Assembly: GCA_020639075.1 (NCBI GenBank)
Contig: JACKHI010000001.1
Span: forward strand, 3,534,001-3,598,000
Source: Phycisphaerales bacterium
GTDB taxonomy: Bacteria > Planctomycetota > Phycisphaerae > UBA1845 > UTPLA1
DNA: 64,000 nt
Direction: 5' to 3'
Positions 8,771 through 17,702 of the stretch are shown piece by piece. The notes beneath the pieces were generated by a model. It made no database searches. It saw only the letters and a program-made list of their open reading frames with translations, and had not been told where the DNA came from. Position 1 is the first letter of the stretch; each line of letters begins with the position of its first letter. The translations under genes and the position numbers were made by a program.

Positions 8771-10060
8771 ATGACGCGACTTCGAACCCTACGGATGATT
8801 GTCGTTTTCACCGCGTGCATCGTCGCGCCCGCAAGAACGCGGGCCGAAGAAGGCGCGAACGGACCGCCGAACGAACATCACTTTGCACCGCTCTCGCTGG
8901 ACTCGCCTTACATGACCGGCGACTGGGGCGGCGCCAGAACCACTCTCGAAGAGCACGGAATCGTCAACCAGCTCTATCTCAACTACACGACACTCTGGAA
9001 CGTCGGAGGCGGCCGCAAGCCCGGCGGCAAGCCCGCCGCCACGCTCGATCTGCTCACGCATCTCGATCTCGGCGAAATGGGCCTCATCGAGAACGGTCGC
9101 ATCCTCGGCCACTTCCAGCGCATTCTCGGCAGCGGCATCAACCCGTGGATCGGATCGAACTTCCAGGTCGCCGACGACAATGACGGCGAGGGAAATCTCT
9201 ACGTCGCACAGCTCTATTACGAGCACGAATTGATTCAGAAGAAGCTCTGGGTGCGCCTCGGCTTTCTGGACTATCAGACGATTGTCGACCGCAACCGGTT
9301 CAGCAACAGCGAGGACAAGCAGTTCCTCTCGCAGGCCCTCGACAACAATCCGTTGCTGCCGCTGCCCGAGAGCATCGGCGTCTCGATCGAATACAAGCCG
9401 ACGGACTGGTTCACTGTCATTACCGGCTTCAGCGATATCGACGAACGTCGCCATCACAAACCGATCAAGTCGGCCTTCGACGGTCCGGACGACTTTGTCT
9501 TCTACTTCGAACCAGCGTTCCATGTAAACTTCGACAATCCGCTCGGACCGGGCAAGTTGGAAGGGAACTATCGCTTCGGCATGCTCTACGACGGCGAAAA
9601 GCACGAGATCTTCGCGCATCGCAACCTGGAGGGCGAACGGTTCGAGGATGAGAAAGGGAACGACGTCGGCTTCTACATGAGCTTCGACCAGGATCTGTTC
9701 CGTGAGAACGACGTCGACCAACAGGGGCTCGGGTGGTTTTTCCGTTACGGCTTCCGCCACGGCGAAATCAGCCGCATTCAGAACTACTGGTCGACGGGCT
9801 TCTCGTATCTCGGACCGATCCCGACGCGAGACAAGGACACGCTCGGCATCGCGTTATTCCAGAACCTGCCGTCGGACGCATACCAGTCGCGCATCAATCC
9901 GTGGGCGCACGATGAGACGGTCGTCGAAGCCTATTACTCGATTCACATCGCGGATTGGCTCTACATCACGCCCGACGTGCAGTACATCTCCAGCCCGGGG
10001 ATTGACGACAGCGTAAGCGATTGCGTTGTGGTGGGCGTGCGGACGAGAATCAGCTTCTGA
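8771..10060 (+). CDS. OprB-family carbohydrate-selective porin
   Basis: 429 residues. A signal peptide ends near ARTRAEE. The mature protein begins with the OprB signature (LDSPYMTGDWGGARTTLEEHG) in slightly shortened form, followed by many alternating beta-strand segments and a C-terminal aromatic residue (RTRISF), typical of an outer-membrane beta-barrel. Conserved family features include GKLEGNYRFG, NYWSTGFSYLG and the LYITPDVQYI strand near the end. OprB-type porins allow diffusion of sugars across the outer membrane. Start ATG 8771 places the signal peptide directly at the N-terminus. No linked sugar transporter is visible. Confidence 0.9.
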   Translation: MTRLRTLRMIVVFTACIVAPARTRAEEGANGPPNEHHFAPLSLDSPYMTGDWGGARTTLEEHGIVNQLYLNYTTLWNVGGGRKPGGKPAATLDLLTHLDLGEMGLIENGRILGHFQRILGSGINPWIGSNFQVADDNDGEGNLYVAQLYYEHELIQKKLWVRLGFLDYQTIVDRNRFSNSEDKQFLSQALDNNPLLPLPESIGVSIEYKPTDWFTVITGFSDIDERRHHKPIKSAFDGPDDFVFYFEPAFHVNFDNPLGPGKLEGNYRFGMLYDGEKHEIFAHRNLEGERFEDEKGNDVGFYMSFDQDLFRENDVDQQGLGWFFRYGFRHGEISRIQNYWSTGFSYLGPIPTRDKDTLGIALFQNLPSDAYQSRINPWAHDETVVEAYYSIHIADWLYITPDVQYISSPGIDDSVSDCVVVGVRTRISF

Positions 10061-10137
10061 TCGTTGTGTGGGCCGTGCCCATCGGCGGGTGACAGTCCTC
10101 GCAAACATTTGTTAGATCGTCCCTTCAGGACTCTATC

Positions 10138-10245
10138 GATGTGATCGCACCTTAACCCCGGGCTGCGTTTCGGTTGCTTCGCAACCTTCACTTGCCCGGG
10201 GCTCCCGTAGGTCGCTCTTTCAGAGCTGCCGAATTCACTAACAAC
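10138..10245. repeat. palindrome-rich intergenic repeat remnant
   Basis: The region contains CCCCGGGC ... GCCCGGGG arms around GGTTGCTTCGCAACC, another hairpin, and CTTTCAGAGCT. It resembles the hairpin cluster at 44850-45060 in style (short GC hairpins with TTTCA or TTC loops). No coding frame is convincing from 10061 to 10364. Confidence 0.45.
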
Positions 10246-10364
10246 CCGCGTGCATTCGGGTTCGGCTTTGACTGACGTACGAACATCGCTGACACGAGAA
10301 TCCGCTTTCGTATCTCCTCGCCGCGGGAAGCCCACAGCACGCACTCACCAACTCGCACCCCCTC

Positions 10365-10398
10365 AAACAAACAGCCCGCCGCTTCTTGGCGACGGGCT
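10365..10398 (-). terminator. intrinsic terminator of the SPFH gene
   Basis: On the minus strand, arms AGCCCGTCGCC and GCGGCGGGCT pair with loop AAGAA, followed by GTTTGTTTG. It lies 38 bases after the stop codon at 10437. Confidence 0.75.
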
Positions 10399-10436
10399 TT
10401 CGGTTGCTTGCTCACGAACCGGCCGGGTCCTCGCAC

Positions 10437-11504
10437 TTACGCGATCTGCTTCTCGCCGCATTCGCCGCAGAACTTTGCGTCGCTCGGCGTCTTGGCGCCG
10501 CAGTTGGAGCAGAAGCGCGCTGTTGCCACGGCCGCACCGCAGCTCATGCAGAACTTCGCGCCGGCCGGCACATTCGCATTGCACTTGCCGCACGTTGTCG
10601 CGCCGGCCATTGCCGCACCACCACTTTGCGTCGGCGCCGCGCTCGGCGTTTGCTGCGCGCCCTGCATGGCGTTGGCGATCATACCGGGCATCATCGCGCC
10701 CATGCCGACGCCCATGCCCATTCCCATACCGGCCGAAGCGCCGCCGCCCTCGTTCTGCGCCGAGTCGCGCATTGCTTTCGCGGCCTGCATCTGCATGTAG
10801 CGGTTCATATCGCCGATCGCGCCCATGCCCGAGCGCTCGTCCATCGACTTCTGCACTTCCTCGGGCGGTGTGATGGCACCGACGAACAGATCGACGAGCT
10901 CCAGGCCGAGTCGCTGGAAGTCGCTCTGCACGCTGCGCTTCGTGGCGACGGCGACTTCGTTGTAGTAGCGCGGCAGGTCGAGAATCGTCGTCATCGTTTC
11001 GCCGAGCACGTCCGTCAGCCGCGCGACGATCTGGTCGCGCAGGTAATCCTCGACGGAGCTGGCCGTAACCATTCCCTGTGTCCCGACGATCTCGCCGACG
11101 AAGAGCTGCGGATCGTTGATGCGCATCGAGAACTTGCCGAAGCTTCGCAGGCGCACCATCGACAGTTCCGAATCGCGGAACACGATCGGTTGCTTCGTGC
11201 CCCACTTCAGATCGATGAACGTCTTCTTGCTGATGAAATACACTTGCGCCTGGAACGGGCTTTCCTGCCACGGGATTGTCAGCAGGCGCGTCAGGATCGG
11301 TACGTTCGCCGTCGTCAGCGTGTAGCGGCCTGGGCCGAACGTGTCGTGGGCTTTGCCATCCTTGAAGAAGACGGCTTCCTGGTTTTCCTGAACGATGAGC
11401 TGGGCGCCGAACTTGATATCGGCGGAACCGCCAGGCGGCTCGCGATGCACCAGCGTGTCGCCCGTCTCGTCGAAAAACTTGATGACTTCTAGTCGCAATC
11501 CCAT
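10437..11504 (-). CDS. SPFH-domain protein with C-terminal double zinc ribbon (YdjI/virion-core-like)
   Basis: 355 residues from ATG 11504 (MGLRLEVIKFFDETG). Residues about 20-230 match the SPFH/Band-7-like domain of the bacterial YdjI group (FGPGRYTLTTANVP, VSLRSFGKFS-like strand, LGLELVDLFVGAITPPEEVQ). Then comes a low-complexity Met/Gly-rich linker (GMGMGMGVGMG), and two zinc ribbons with CGKC/CMSCG and CSNC/CGECG pairs. Members of the family are thought to assemble on membranes, some induced by antimicrobial or envelope stress; here that role is inferred only. A terminator follows the stop. Family call strong, function weak. Confidence 0.85.
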   Translation of the reverse strand: MGLRLEVIKFFDETGDTLVHREPPGGSADIKFGAQLIVQENQEAVFFKDGKAHDTFGPGRYTLTTANVPILTRLLTIPWQESPFQAQVYFISKKTFIDLKWGTKQPIVFRDSELSMVRLRSFGKFSMRINDPQLFVGEIVGTQGMVTASSVEDYLRDQIVARLTDVLGETMTTILDLPRYYNEVAVATKRSVQSDFQRLGLELVDLFVGAITPPEEVQKSMDERSGMGAIGDMNRYMQMQAAKAMRDSAQNEGGGASAGMGMGMGVGMGAMMPGMIANAMQGAQQTPSAAPTQSGGAAMAGATTCGKCNANVPAGAKFCMSCGAAVATARFCSNCGAKTPSDAKFCGECGEKQIA

Positions 11505-11978
11505 CGCTTCAGCTCCCGTCAGTCGCAGCCCGTGTCGCTTCGCCCGCACCGGAGGGGCACTTCGCCGCATTATGTACCTTAACGTACGGCCGAGACAAAC
11601 GACAATTATAAAGGGGCCCGGATTCTCGACAGGAGACGGGGATGGGGCGATGGGCCGGAGCCTGACACCCTCAGGCTGGCCGCCTATGACGAAATGGGCA
11701 ATGAGATTTGACGGACACCTTTACGGCGCCTGGATCGTGTAGTCGATCCAGGCGGTAAGACGCATTGGATTGGGGCTTGGTGTGGGAAACAGCGGCTTGA
11801 GATGTCGGGGCTCGGATTTCGAATTTGAAATTTGAGATTTGAAATTCCAGACTTGAGATTGGAAATTTGAGATCGGAAATTCCAGACTTGAGATTGGAAA
11901 TTTGAAATCTGAGATTTGAGATTTCCAATCTTCGGTCTGAATCCCTGAATTCCCGCGATTGCACAGCCGGCCTACGCG
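11505..11978. other. non-coding gap with AT-rich tandem repeat
   Basis: 474 bases without a convincing gene. It contains a small hairpin (AGCCTGACACCCTCAGGCT near 11658) and the GAGATTTGA-type repeat tract listed separately. Nothing else was recognised. Confidence 0.6.
11818..11930. repeat. GARATTTGA-type low-complexity tandem repeat
   Basis: A 30-base sequence starting GAAATTCCAGACTTGAG occurs at 11841-11870 and again at 11876-11905 without change, a 35-base period. The whole tract is built of 8-9 base GARATTTGAR-like units and stands out as AT-rich in GC-rich surroundings. A related tract lies at 31556-31616. Confidence 0.85.
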
Positions 11979-14033
11979 CTACTTCCCGTACGCCTTATCG
12001 AGGATTCGCGTGATGACGACGTCATCCTTGAGGCGCCATCGCGGCACGACTTTGTCGTTGACATAGACGGTGGGAATGCCGCCGCGATACAGCAGGATCT
12101 GGCTCATGTTCGTCGTTTCTTTCGTCGGCTTGGCGCCGCTGGCGTCTTCCATGATTGCGGCCTTGACTTCCGGCGAGTTCATTTTCGCCGCGAATGCGTT
12201 GGCATCGAGACCGATGGCGTTCGCCTGCTGCACGACGCCGTCCACGCTCAGATCGTCGATATGCGCGTACACGTATTCGTGCATCTTCCAATAGGCGTCC
12301 TTGCCGCCGAGTTGGCCGGCCGCTTCGGCGGCGCGATGACCGATGCACGACTTGGGGAAGATCGTTTTGCTTGTCACGTCGTTACACGATTCATCCACGG
12401 GGAAGTGGCGGAAGTTGTAGCGCACGCCGCTCTTGCCCTTCATCCATTCGCGGATCGCGGCGTCGCATTCCTTGGAGCCCGGCTCCTGATAATCCGCGTA
12501 GATGTCGATGCGCACCTTGGCGTCGTCCGGACCTGTCGCCCATGATGTTCTGTCGGGCGGCAATCGACGCACGCCCTGGGCCTCCCAGTCGCTGACGCAC
12601 TTCTCGGCGCCGGGCTGGGGATCGTCGAATTCGGGGCCCATGCGTTCGGGTTTCTGGGCGAGTGCGGCCTGCGCGGCGATCACCGGGCCGCGACGGTTGT
12701 TTGCAAATACGCCGAGCACTTCGACGCCGTTGATATACACCATCGGTGTGAAGTGGAGCCCGAGCCAGGTCGCCTCGTTGATATCGCTCTTGACGAGATC
12801 CAGCGTCGTCTGACTCGTCATGACCTGCGTGAATTCTGCATAATCGTATCCCATCTTCTGTACAGCCTGTGGCAATGTTGCATCCGTAAAGGAGCCCGAC
12901 TGCTCAAACAGCCAATCGTGCATCTCCCAGAATCCAGCGTTTCCACCCAATATCCCAGCGGCCTCGGCCGCTCGCGCCGCCCAGCAGGCGTTCGGATGCA
13001 TGTTGTGATTCAGGAAGTTCGGATTGCAGTCCTTGCACATCGGGAAGTGCTTGATGCTCAGGGAGACGTCTTTGTCATTCTCCTTGACCCATTTCATCAT
13101 GTGCTCTTCAACGAGTTTGCAGTCGGGACACTGATAGTCCGTGATCATCACGACGCGGACGCGCGCCTTTTCGGGGCCGAGTCGATAGCGACCCGTGAAC
13201 GCGCCTTTCCACGGCTTGGCGTTCGGATCCTTTTCATCCTTGGCGTCGGTCGTCGTAGCGCCGGGCGCGTTGTCCGGATTCAGGGCCTTGAGTCGTTCCG
13301 CTTCCTCGGCCGCCTTTCGTTCAGCCTCACGCCGCGCTTGTTCGGCCTTCTCCCTCTGATCGGCTAGAGCCTTCGTGATTGCGTCGTGCGTTTCTTCGAG
13401 TTTCGCTTCCTGGCTCGCCTGCACATCCGCCTTCGCCCGCGCATCGGCGAGGCCCAGGCCTGTCGACGCGAGCAGGAACATCACTGCCAGCGCGCCGACA
13501 GGTCGCCAGCCCGGCGATCGGCCTTGTCGCTTGTTCGTCTCCAACATCAACCAGAAGAGTAGATTGCTCACGTGTGCTCCCAGACAGTACATACAGATCA
13601 GCTTCTTCGTGAAGATGACCCCGATGAAGAACAAACTCACTAACACGCCGAACCGAACGACCCAGCGAAACGACTTGGACACGCCGCCGCGGCACGTCGC
13701 CCATGCGACGAACAGACCGACGAAATAGGCGAACCCCAGGAACGAGACCGGCCAGACGAAGTCGGCCGGCAGCTTCCCCGTCGGATCGAGTTTCCCCAGC
13801 GGCACCTTCCCGAAGGCGCTCGCCGCCGCCTCGGCGCAGCCGGCGCCTTTGCCGCAGCCGGGCATGGCCGTCGCGTCGAAGTGGCCCAGGACCAGGACGA
13901 CTGTCATGCCGACGGCGACGGCCAGGAGCAGGAGCCCCAGGAAATATCGCGTCGGTGTCGGTCGCTGGTCCGCCACGGTCTTCGCGTCGTCGGACGCAGC
14001 GTAGTCGATTTGTGATACGGCGGCGGAAGTCAT
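11979..14033 (-). CDS. VKOR-like / DsbA-like fusion with two thioredoxin-fold domains
   Basis: 684 residues. Residues about 30-200 contain four to five membrane helices with a cysteine pair region (PGCGKGAGC) and CMYC at the VKOR CXXC position, so this is a vitamin K epoxide reductase-like domain that re-oxidises disulfide catalysts using quinone. A charged coiled coil follows (about 205-260). The first thioredoxin-like domain (about 285-450) has CPDC in the DsbA/DSBA-like position. A second one (about 490-680) has YADYQEPGSKEC, lacking CXXC. Thus it is probably a self-contained periplasmic disulfide-forming system with one active and one structural Trx domain. ATG 14033 is preferred to an upstream GTG at 14063; both are possible. 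Confidence 0.85.
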   Translation of the reverse strand: MTSAAVSQIDYAASDDAKTVADQRPTPTRYFLGLLLLAVAVGMTVVLVLGHFDATAMPGCGKGAGCAEAAASAFGKVPLGKLDPTGKLPADFVWPVSFLGFAYFVGLFVAWATCRGGVSKSFRWVVRFGVLVSLFFIGVIFTKKLICMYCLGAHVSNLLFWLMLETNKRQGRSPGWRPVGALAVMFLLASTGLGLADARAKADVQASQEAKLEETHDAITKALADQREKAEQARREAERKAAEEAERLKALNPDNAPGATTTDAKDEKDPNAKPWKGAFTGRYRLGPEKARVRVVMITDYQCPDCKLVEEHMMKWVKENDKDVSLSIKHFPMCKDCNPNFLNHNMHPNACWAARAAEAAGILGGNAGFWEMHDWLFEQSGSFTDATLPQAVQKMGYDYAEFTQVMTSQTTLDLVKSDINEATWLGLHFTPMVYINGVEVLGVFANNRRGPVIAAQAALAQKPERMGPEFDDPQPGAEKCVSDWEAQGVRRLPPDRTSWATGPDDAKVRIDIYADYQEPGSKECDAAIREWMKGKSGVRYNFRHFPVDESCNDVTSKTIFPKSCIGHRAAEAAGQLGGKDAYWKMHEYVYAHIDDLSVDGVVQQANAIGLDANAFAAKMNSPEVKAAIMEDASGAKPTKETTNMSQILLYRGGIPTVYVNDKVVPRWRLKDDVVITRILDKAYGK

Positions 14034-14234
14034 GGATGGCATCCCGAGATCAGGTGTCGACACGAGTTACGATTTCACAAGATGATAAACACTCGCGACG
14101 GCAGGGTAAAAGACGCGGGCCCTATTCGGACGCTGATTCGGCCTCGGATTCCGTCCGTTTCGCCGGTTCATGCGGTCTCGACAACTTTCGCGTTACAAAG
14201 CGGTTGCGCCCAATCCTGCCGGTCGGTTTCGTGT

Positions 14235-14240
14235 TAGAAT
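14235..14240 (+). promoter_or_regulatory. probable -10 box of rnpB
   Basis: TAGAAT lies 4 bases before the P1 helix of RNase P RNA, consistent with initiation at about 14245-14247. No good -35 hexamer is seen at the right distance. Confidence 0.5.
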
Positions 14241-14244
14241 ACTG

Positions 14245-14677
14245 AAAGAGCAAAGCGGGCCAGGCGATCGCCTGTCGGGATTCCCCGGCGGGAGGAAAGT
14301 CCGAACTGGCCAGGGCACGGTGGTGGCTAACGGCCACCGGGAGCGATCCCAGGGAAAGTGCCACAGAAAACACACCGCCGATGGGCGCTTCGGCGTCACA
14401 GGTAAGGTTGAAATGGTGCGGTAAGAGCGCACCGCGCGGCTGGCGACAGTCGCGGCAGGGTAAACCCCACCGCCAGCAAGCTCACATAGGCGGCGAGTTG
14501 GTTTGCAGCAGCCGTTCGCGAACGCTGCAAACCCGCGAGGCGGCCCGCATCGCACCACGCCGCGGGTAGAGTGCTAGAGGCGGCGAGCAATCGTCGTCCC
14601 AGAGAAATGGTCGCCGCCCGATGTTTGGTGACGAGCGTCGGAAACAGAATTCGGCTTACCGGCCCGCTTTGCTCTTT
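14245..14677 (+). ncRNA. rnpB: RNase P RNA (bacterial type A)
   Basis: The ends 14245-14261 and 14661-14677 are a 17-base perfect inverted pair forming helix P1. Inside, conserved elements occur in the right order: GAGGAAAGTCCG (about 14292), ACAGAAA (about 14363), GGTAAGAGCGCACCG (about 14420), GGTAAACCCCA (about 14459), AGAGAAATGG near 14601, and ACAGAATTCGGCTTA before P1 closes. It is the catalytic RNA that removes 5' leaders from pre-tRNAs, acting with RnpA (not in the window). A pyrimidine-rich stretch follows P1. Confidence 0.97.
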
Positions 14678-14740
14678 CTTCTTTTCGTCACCCATCGGAC
14701 ATCGTCTCCGCCGGTTGGGTCATGGATCCAACGCGGTTGT

Positions 14741-14888
14741 TGGGTGGGCCATCCCTTCAGGAATGGTGGCGCGACTTGGCGAATGGACCCCCAGTTATTG
14801 CATTCGCAAAGGATGGGGCACCCATGCTTCACGGGAATGGTGGGCACGGCCCACCCTACGCAACTTCAGGGATGGCGAGCGCGACGAT
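14741..14888. repeat. degraded copies of hairpin family B
   Basis: Segments at 14741-14776 and 14825-14888 resemble the family B consensus (GGTGGGCCATCC, TTCA loop, GGATGG, GCGCGACGATGG) seen intact at 15617-15657 and, inverted, at 29148, 30648 and 31488. They lie between rnpB and the next gene. Confidence 0.6.
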
Positions 14889-14912
14889 GGAGAATAGGAA
14901 CACTCGCTCGTT

Positions 14913-15614
14913 ATGATCGAACGATTGGATCGCGCGCGTATCGACGCGCTCCCACCACCGGAGGTGGTGGACCACCCGGCCGACCTTGCACTGGAGTTCC
15001 CCGACGTGATTATCGTAACGGATCATTCATGCCGGCAATGCTCCTACAACCTTCGAGGCCTGTCGGCGGCGGGCCGCTGCCCCGAATGCGGCGCCGGGAT
15101 CGATTTGTCCCAACAACCCCGGTATCGTGGACTGGTCGCGTTTCTGGAATCTGTCGCGACTGCAGCGCTCGTTTTGCTGATCGTCGTCGTTGTCGTTCTG
15201 GACCTTGCATTCGCTGCCAGTGTCCATATTCGATTTGTCGTGATCGCGTGGGCGCTTGCTGCAATCGTCGCGGCCCCTTCCTGGTGGGTCACGAGGAAGG
15301 GAGGCATCGGCCGACTTTTCCTGGTCATTTCCGCAATGCTCGTTGTTCTGCCATACGTACCACATACGCGGGTAAAGTCGTATGCGATGTTCTACGCTTG
15401 CATCAAACCCGGCATGACGAGAACCGACGTGCTCGCGAGACTCGACGACTACTACCCGGACCGAGCCAGCACGGACGTCCCGACGGTTCGAGTGGACAGC
15501 GCCGACAGACTCTCGCTTACGCTGGGGGGCGACAACACGCCGTACAACGCCGAGTGCATCGTCATCCGATTCACGAACGGGATCGTCATCGCAAAAAGCT
15601 ACAGTCCCGATTGA
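14913..15614 (+). CDS. zinc-ribbon membrane protein with BamE/SmpA-like C-terminus
   Basis: 233 residues from ATG 14913. CRQCSYNLRG ... CPECG near residue 40-60 is the zinc-ribbon motif very common in small planctomycete membrane proteins. Three hydrophobic helices follow (about 75-150). The C-terminal 70 residues begin KPGMTRTDVLARL, similar to the start of BamE/SmpA-like domains. Codons 12-24 (LPPPEVVDHPA) are encoded by a family B hairpin repeat, so the true start may be GTG at 15006, which has GGAG upstream and would leave the repeat in the leader. Function unknown. Confidence 0.65.
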   Translation: MIERLDRARIDALPPPEVVDHPADLALEFPDVIIVTDHSCRQCSYNLRGLSAAGRCPECGAGIDLSQQPRYRGLVAFLESVATAALVLLIVVVVVLDLAFAASVHIRFVVIAWALAAIVAAPSWWVTRKGGIGRLFLVISAMLVVLPYVPHTRVKSYAMFYACIKPGMTRTDVLARLDDYYPDRASTDVPTVRVDSADRLSLTLGGDNTPYNAECIVIRFTNGIVIAKSYSPD

Positions 15615-15616
15615 TC

Positions 15617-15657
15617 GCGGGTGGCCCATCCCTTCACGGATGGCGGGCGCGACGATG
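15617..15657 (-). repeat. hairpin family B copy (reverse orientation)
   Basis: Arms CCATCC and GGATGG with loop CTTCAC, flanked by the family-conserved GGGTGGC and GGGCGCGACGATGG. It begins directly after the stop of the preceding gene. Confidence 0.75.
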
Positions 15658-15706
15658 GAGTAACGTGAAGTGCGCCCGCGACTTTCGCACAGCGCTATCG
15701 CACTGG

Positions 15707-15745
15707 CATCGTCGCGCCCCCACCGCCGGAGGTGGTGGCCACCCG
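15707..15745 (+). repeat. hairpin family B copy
   Basis: CATCGTCGCGCCCCCACC then GGAGGTGG and GCCACCCGG. The stem here is CCACC/GGTGG with a GCCGGA loop, different in sequence from other copies but still paired. Confidence 0.75.
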
Positions 15746-15818
15746 GCGGTGAATCGGTGGGCACGGCCCACCCTACGCAACTTTCTGAATGGAAAGGTTG
15801 GGGCGCGCGTGTTTTCGT

Positions 15819-15845
15819 CGCCGCGGGGACGCGGCGGCTCTGAAT
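15819..15845 (+). repeat. hairpin family C copy 1
   Basis: Stem CGCCGCG / CGCGGCG with loop GGGA, followed by the conserved tail GCTCTGAAT. Confidence 0.75.
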
Positions 15846-15871
15846 CGGCGGGAGGCTGCGCGTATTCAGAA

Positions 15872-15890
15872 GTCGGGTCGATGACCCGAC
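15872..15890 (-). repeat. REP palindrome (family A)
   Basis: GTCGGGTCGATGACCCGAC followed by CTAC, i.e. on the minus strand GTAG precedes the hairpin, as in REP elements recognised by RAYT transposases. Confidence 0.8.
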
Positions 15891-15904
15891 CTACGGGCTC
15901 GATC

Positions 15905-15932
15905 GCATGCCGACCTTGGGGGGCGGCATGGC
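15905..15932 (+). repeat. hairpin family D copy 1
   Basis: ATGCCG and CGGCAT arms around ACCTTGGGGGG, then GGC. Similar copies are at 46659 and 50517. Confidence 0.6.
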
Positions 15933-15972
15933 ACTCCGGCGAATCACCGCATTCCCCGCTTTAATACCCTCA

Positions 15973-17388
15973 ATGTCCGAGGCCATCACCAACCCTTTCG
16001 ATCGCAAGCCCAGTGAGCGCACCTATGCCGCGATCGGCTGGGCGCTCATGGCTGTTGTCGCGGGCATTTTCGTTTACCTCCGCTTCGTGCCGACGGATCG
16101 CGCCATTGCCTTTCGCCTTGTCGTCACGATGCTGCTGCTGGTCAACGCCCTCTATTGGCGGGTTGCCGATCGGCGTCTCGCTCGATTTGTCATCAACCCG
16201 AAACTCAGCGCCGCGTGTCGCGTTGCGCTGGCCGGGTTCATTGTCATCATCAATATTCCTGTCGCCGACATGATCGCGCGGGGCCGGATGCCCCACTATC
16301 TCGTCACTCTGCCGAGCTACTACGCCGACGCCGTTGTCATCTGGCATCTCAGCCTGGTGGTACTGATATCCACGATTTCGCTGGCGCGGCTCGTCGTGGT
16401 GCTGATCTATCGTGCGGTTATGTGGGTTCGCAGGCAGGTGCGCAGCGACTCGGCAACGAATATTGCGAACAGGGCGGACAACCCTTCGATCAACAGCGGC
16501 GATCCATTGGAGGCGGGTGTGGCGATCGACGTGGGCCGGCGCCGGTTTCTTCAGACGGCGTGCGTCACGCTTCCGGCGATCGCGCTGCCGTCCGCGGTTG
16601 TTGCCTCTCGTAGACAGGAAGGCGCGCTGTTGACGCGGCGTGTGCAGCTACCGGCGCCGTGGCTGCCGGAGCGTCTTCGGGGTTTGACGATCACGCATGT
16701 CAGCGATCTGCACGTGGGGCGACACTATCGAACCTGGATGCTCCGCAAGCTCGTGGACGTCGTTGGTGACTTCGATTCCGACCTCGTTCTGTTTTCCGGC
16801 GATATCGTCGATGTCTCCAACGACATGCTGCCGCCGGCGATCCATGCGATCCGGCAAATGCCGAGCCGCTACGGTATGTACCACTGCATCGGGAATCACG
16901 ATCAGATCGACAATCGGGCGGAGTGGGTCGCGGCGATGCGCGAACACTTCAATCTGCTGATCGACGAGCGTCGCAGTATTGATATCGGGGGTGAGCGGGT
17001 CACGATCGCGGGACTGGACTTCGCGCGGCGCGACTTGTCGGAGCTCAATGTCCCCAGCCACGCCTACCATGCGCGGGAGGCGCTATTGGGGCACGATCCG
17101 GAGCGCGACGGGCCGGTCATTGCCCTCGCCCATCATCCGCACGCGTTCGACGCCCTGGCCACGCAGGGCGTGCCGCTGACGCTCTCGGGCCATACGCACG
17201 GCGGTCAGCTCATGCTGACGGCGCCGGAGTCCCATCTGGAAATCGGGGCCGGCAATCTGCTGTTTCGGTACATACGGGGGTTCTATCGACGGCCGAACGC
17301 GACGCTCTTCGTGAACGCCGGCGTAGGGAACTGGTTCCCGCTGCGCGTGAATGCGCCGGCGGAGGTCGTACAGATTCAACTGACGTAG
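15973..17388 (+). CDS. membrane-anchored metallophosphoesterase
   Basis: 471 residues from ATG 15973. Four or five membrane helices occupy about 20-160. A Tat-like/anchor segment (RRRFLQTACVTLPAIALP) lies near 195-215, and the catalytic domain starts near 235. Calcineurin-type metal-binding motifs are complete and in order: DLHVG, GDIVD, GNHDQ, HHPHAF-type, and GHTHGGQ. This is the YkuE/YaeI-like organisation in which a phosphohydrolase is fused to membrane helices; some relatives act on lipid-linked phosphates such as UDP-diacylglucosamine. The substrate here is not known. Upstream of the start lie repeat copies A, C and D, and the first in-frame ATGs at 15907 and 15928 fall in repeat D. Confidence 0.85.
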   Translation: MSEAITNPFDRKPSERTYAAIGWALMAVVAGIFVYLRFVPTDRAIAFRLVVTMLLLVNALYWRVADRRLARFVINPKLSAACRVALAGFIVIINIPVADMIARGRMPHYLVTLPSYYADAVVIWHLSLVVLISTISLARLVVVLIYRAVMWVRRQVRSDSATNIANRADNPSINSGDPLEAGVAIDVGRRRFLQTACVTLPAIALPSAVVASRRQEGALLTRRVQLPAPWLPERLRGLTITHVSDLHVGRHYRTWMLRKLVDVVGDFDSDLVLFSGDIVDVSNDMLPPAIHAIRQMPSRYGMYHCIGNHDQIDNRAEWVAAMREHFNLLIDERRSIDIGGERVTIAGLDFARRDLSELNVPSHAYHAREALLGHDPERDGPVIALAHHPHAFDALATQGVPLTLSGHTHGGQLMLTAPESHLEIGAGNLLFRYIRGFYRRPNATLFVNAGVGNWFPLRVNAPAEVVQIQLT

Positions 17389-17443
17389 CGGGAATCGTGG
17401 CGGGAGTTTCGATCGGCCTGCCTTACGCGCAGCTCGCAGACTT

Positions 17444-17470
17444 CGCCCTGGGGTCAGGGCGGCTCTGAAC
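17444..17470 (+). repeat. hairpin family C copy 2
   Basis: Stem CGCCCTG / CAGGGCG with loop GGGT, followed by GCTCTGAAC. The stem differs from the other copies by compensatory changes. Confidence 0.75.
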
Positions 17471-17590
17471 CGGGGATATCCTTCATCCTCACCATGATGC
17501 CATCCGGCGCTTCGCGCAACATCTGCGCATACCGAAGGATGCGCCTGCACGCCGGAAACCTGACGTAACATTTTGTAAGCACAGTGATAA

Positions 17591-17618
17591 TTGACAGTCG
17601 ATCGCGCTAATCTAGAAT
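17591..17618 (+). promoter_or_regulatory. sigma-70-type promoter of the TolC-like gene
   Basis: TTGACA (17591-17596), 16-base spacer, TAGAAT (17613-17618), about 85 bases before the start codon. This is a near-consensus housekeeping promoter. The rest of the 17389-17702 gap holds only family C hairpin copy 2. Confidence 0.75.
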
Positions 17619-17702
17619 GCGTGACTCGCCCGAGCTTCGGGCCGCCCTTGCAGGTCGCCCACTCGCCGATAGCGAAAACTCGTTCAGCTTGAAAGGCCCG
17701 GC

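Noticed and set aside
10386..11492. Plus-strand open frame of 368 codons opposite the SPFH gene
   Set aside because: His/Arg/Ala-rich antisense frame; the minus strand carries clear SPFH and zinc-ribbon motifs.
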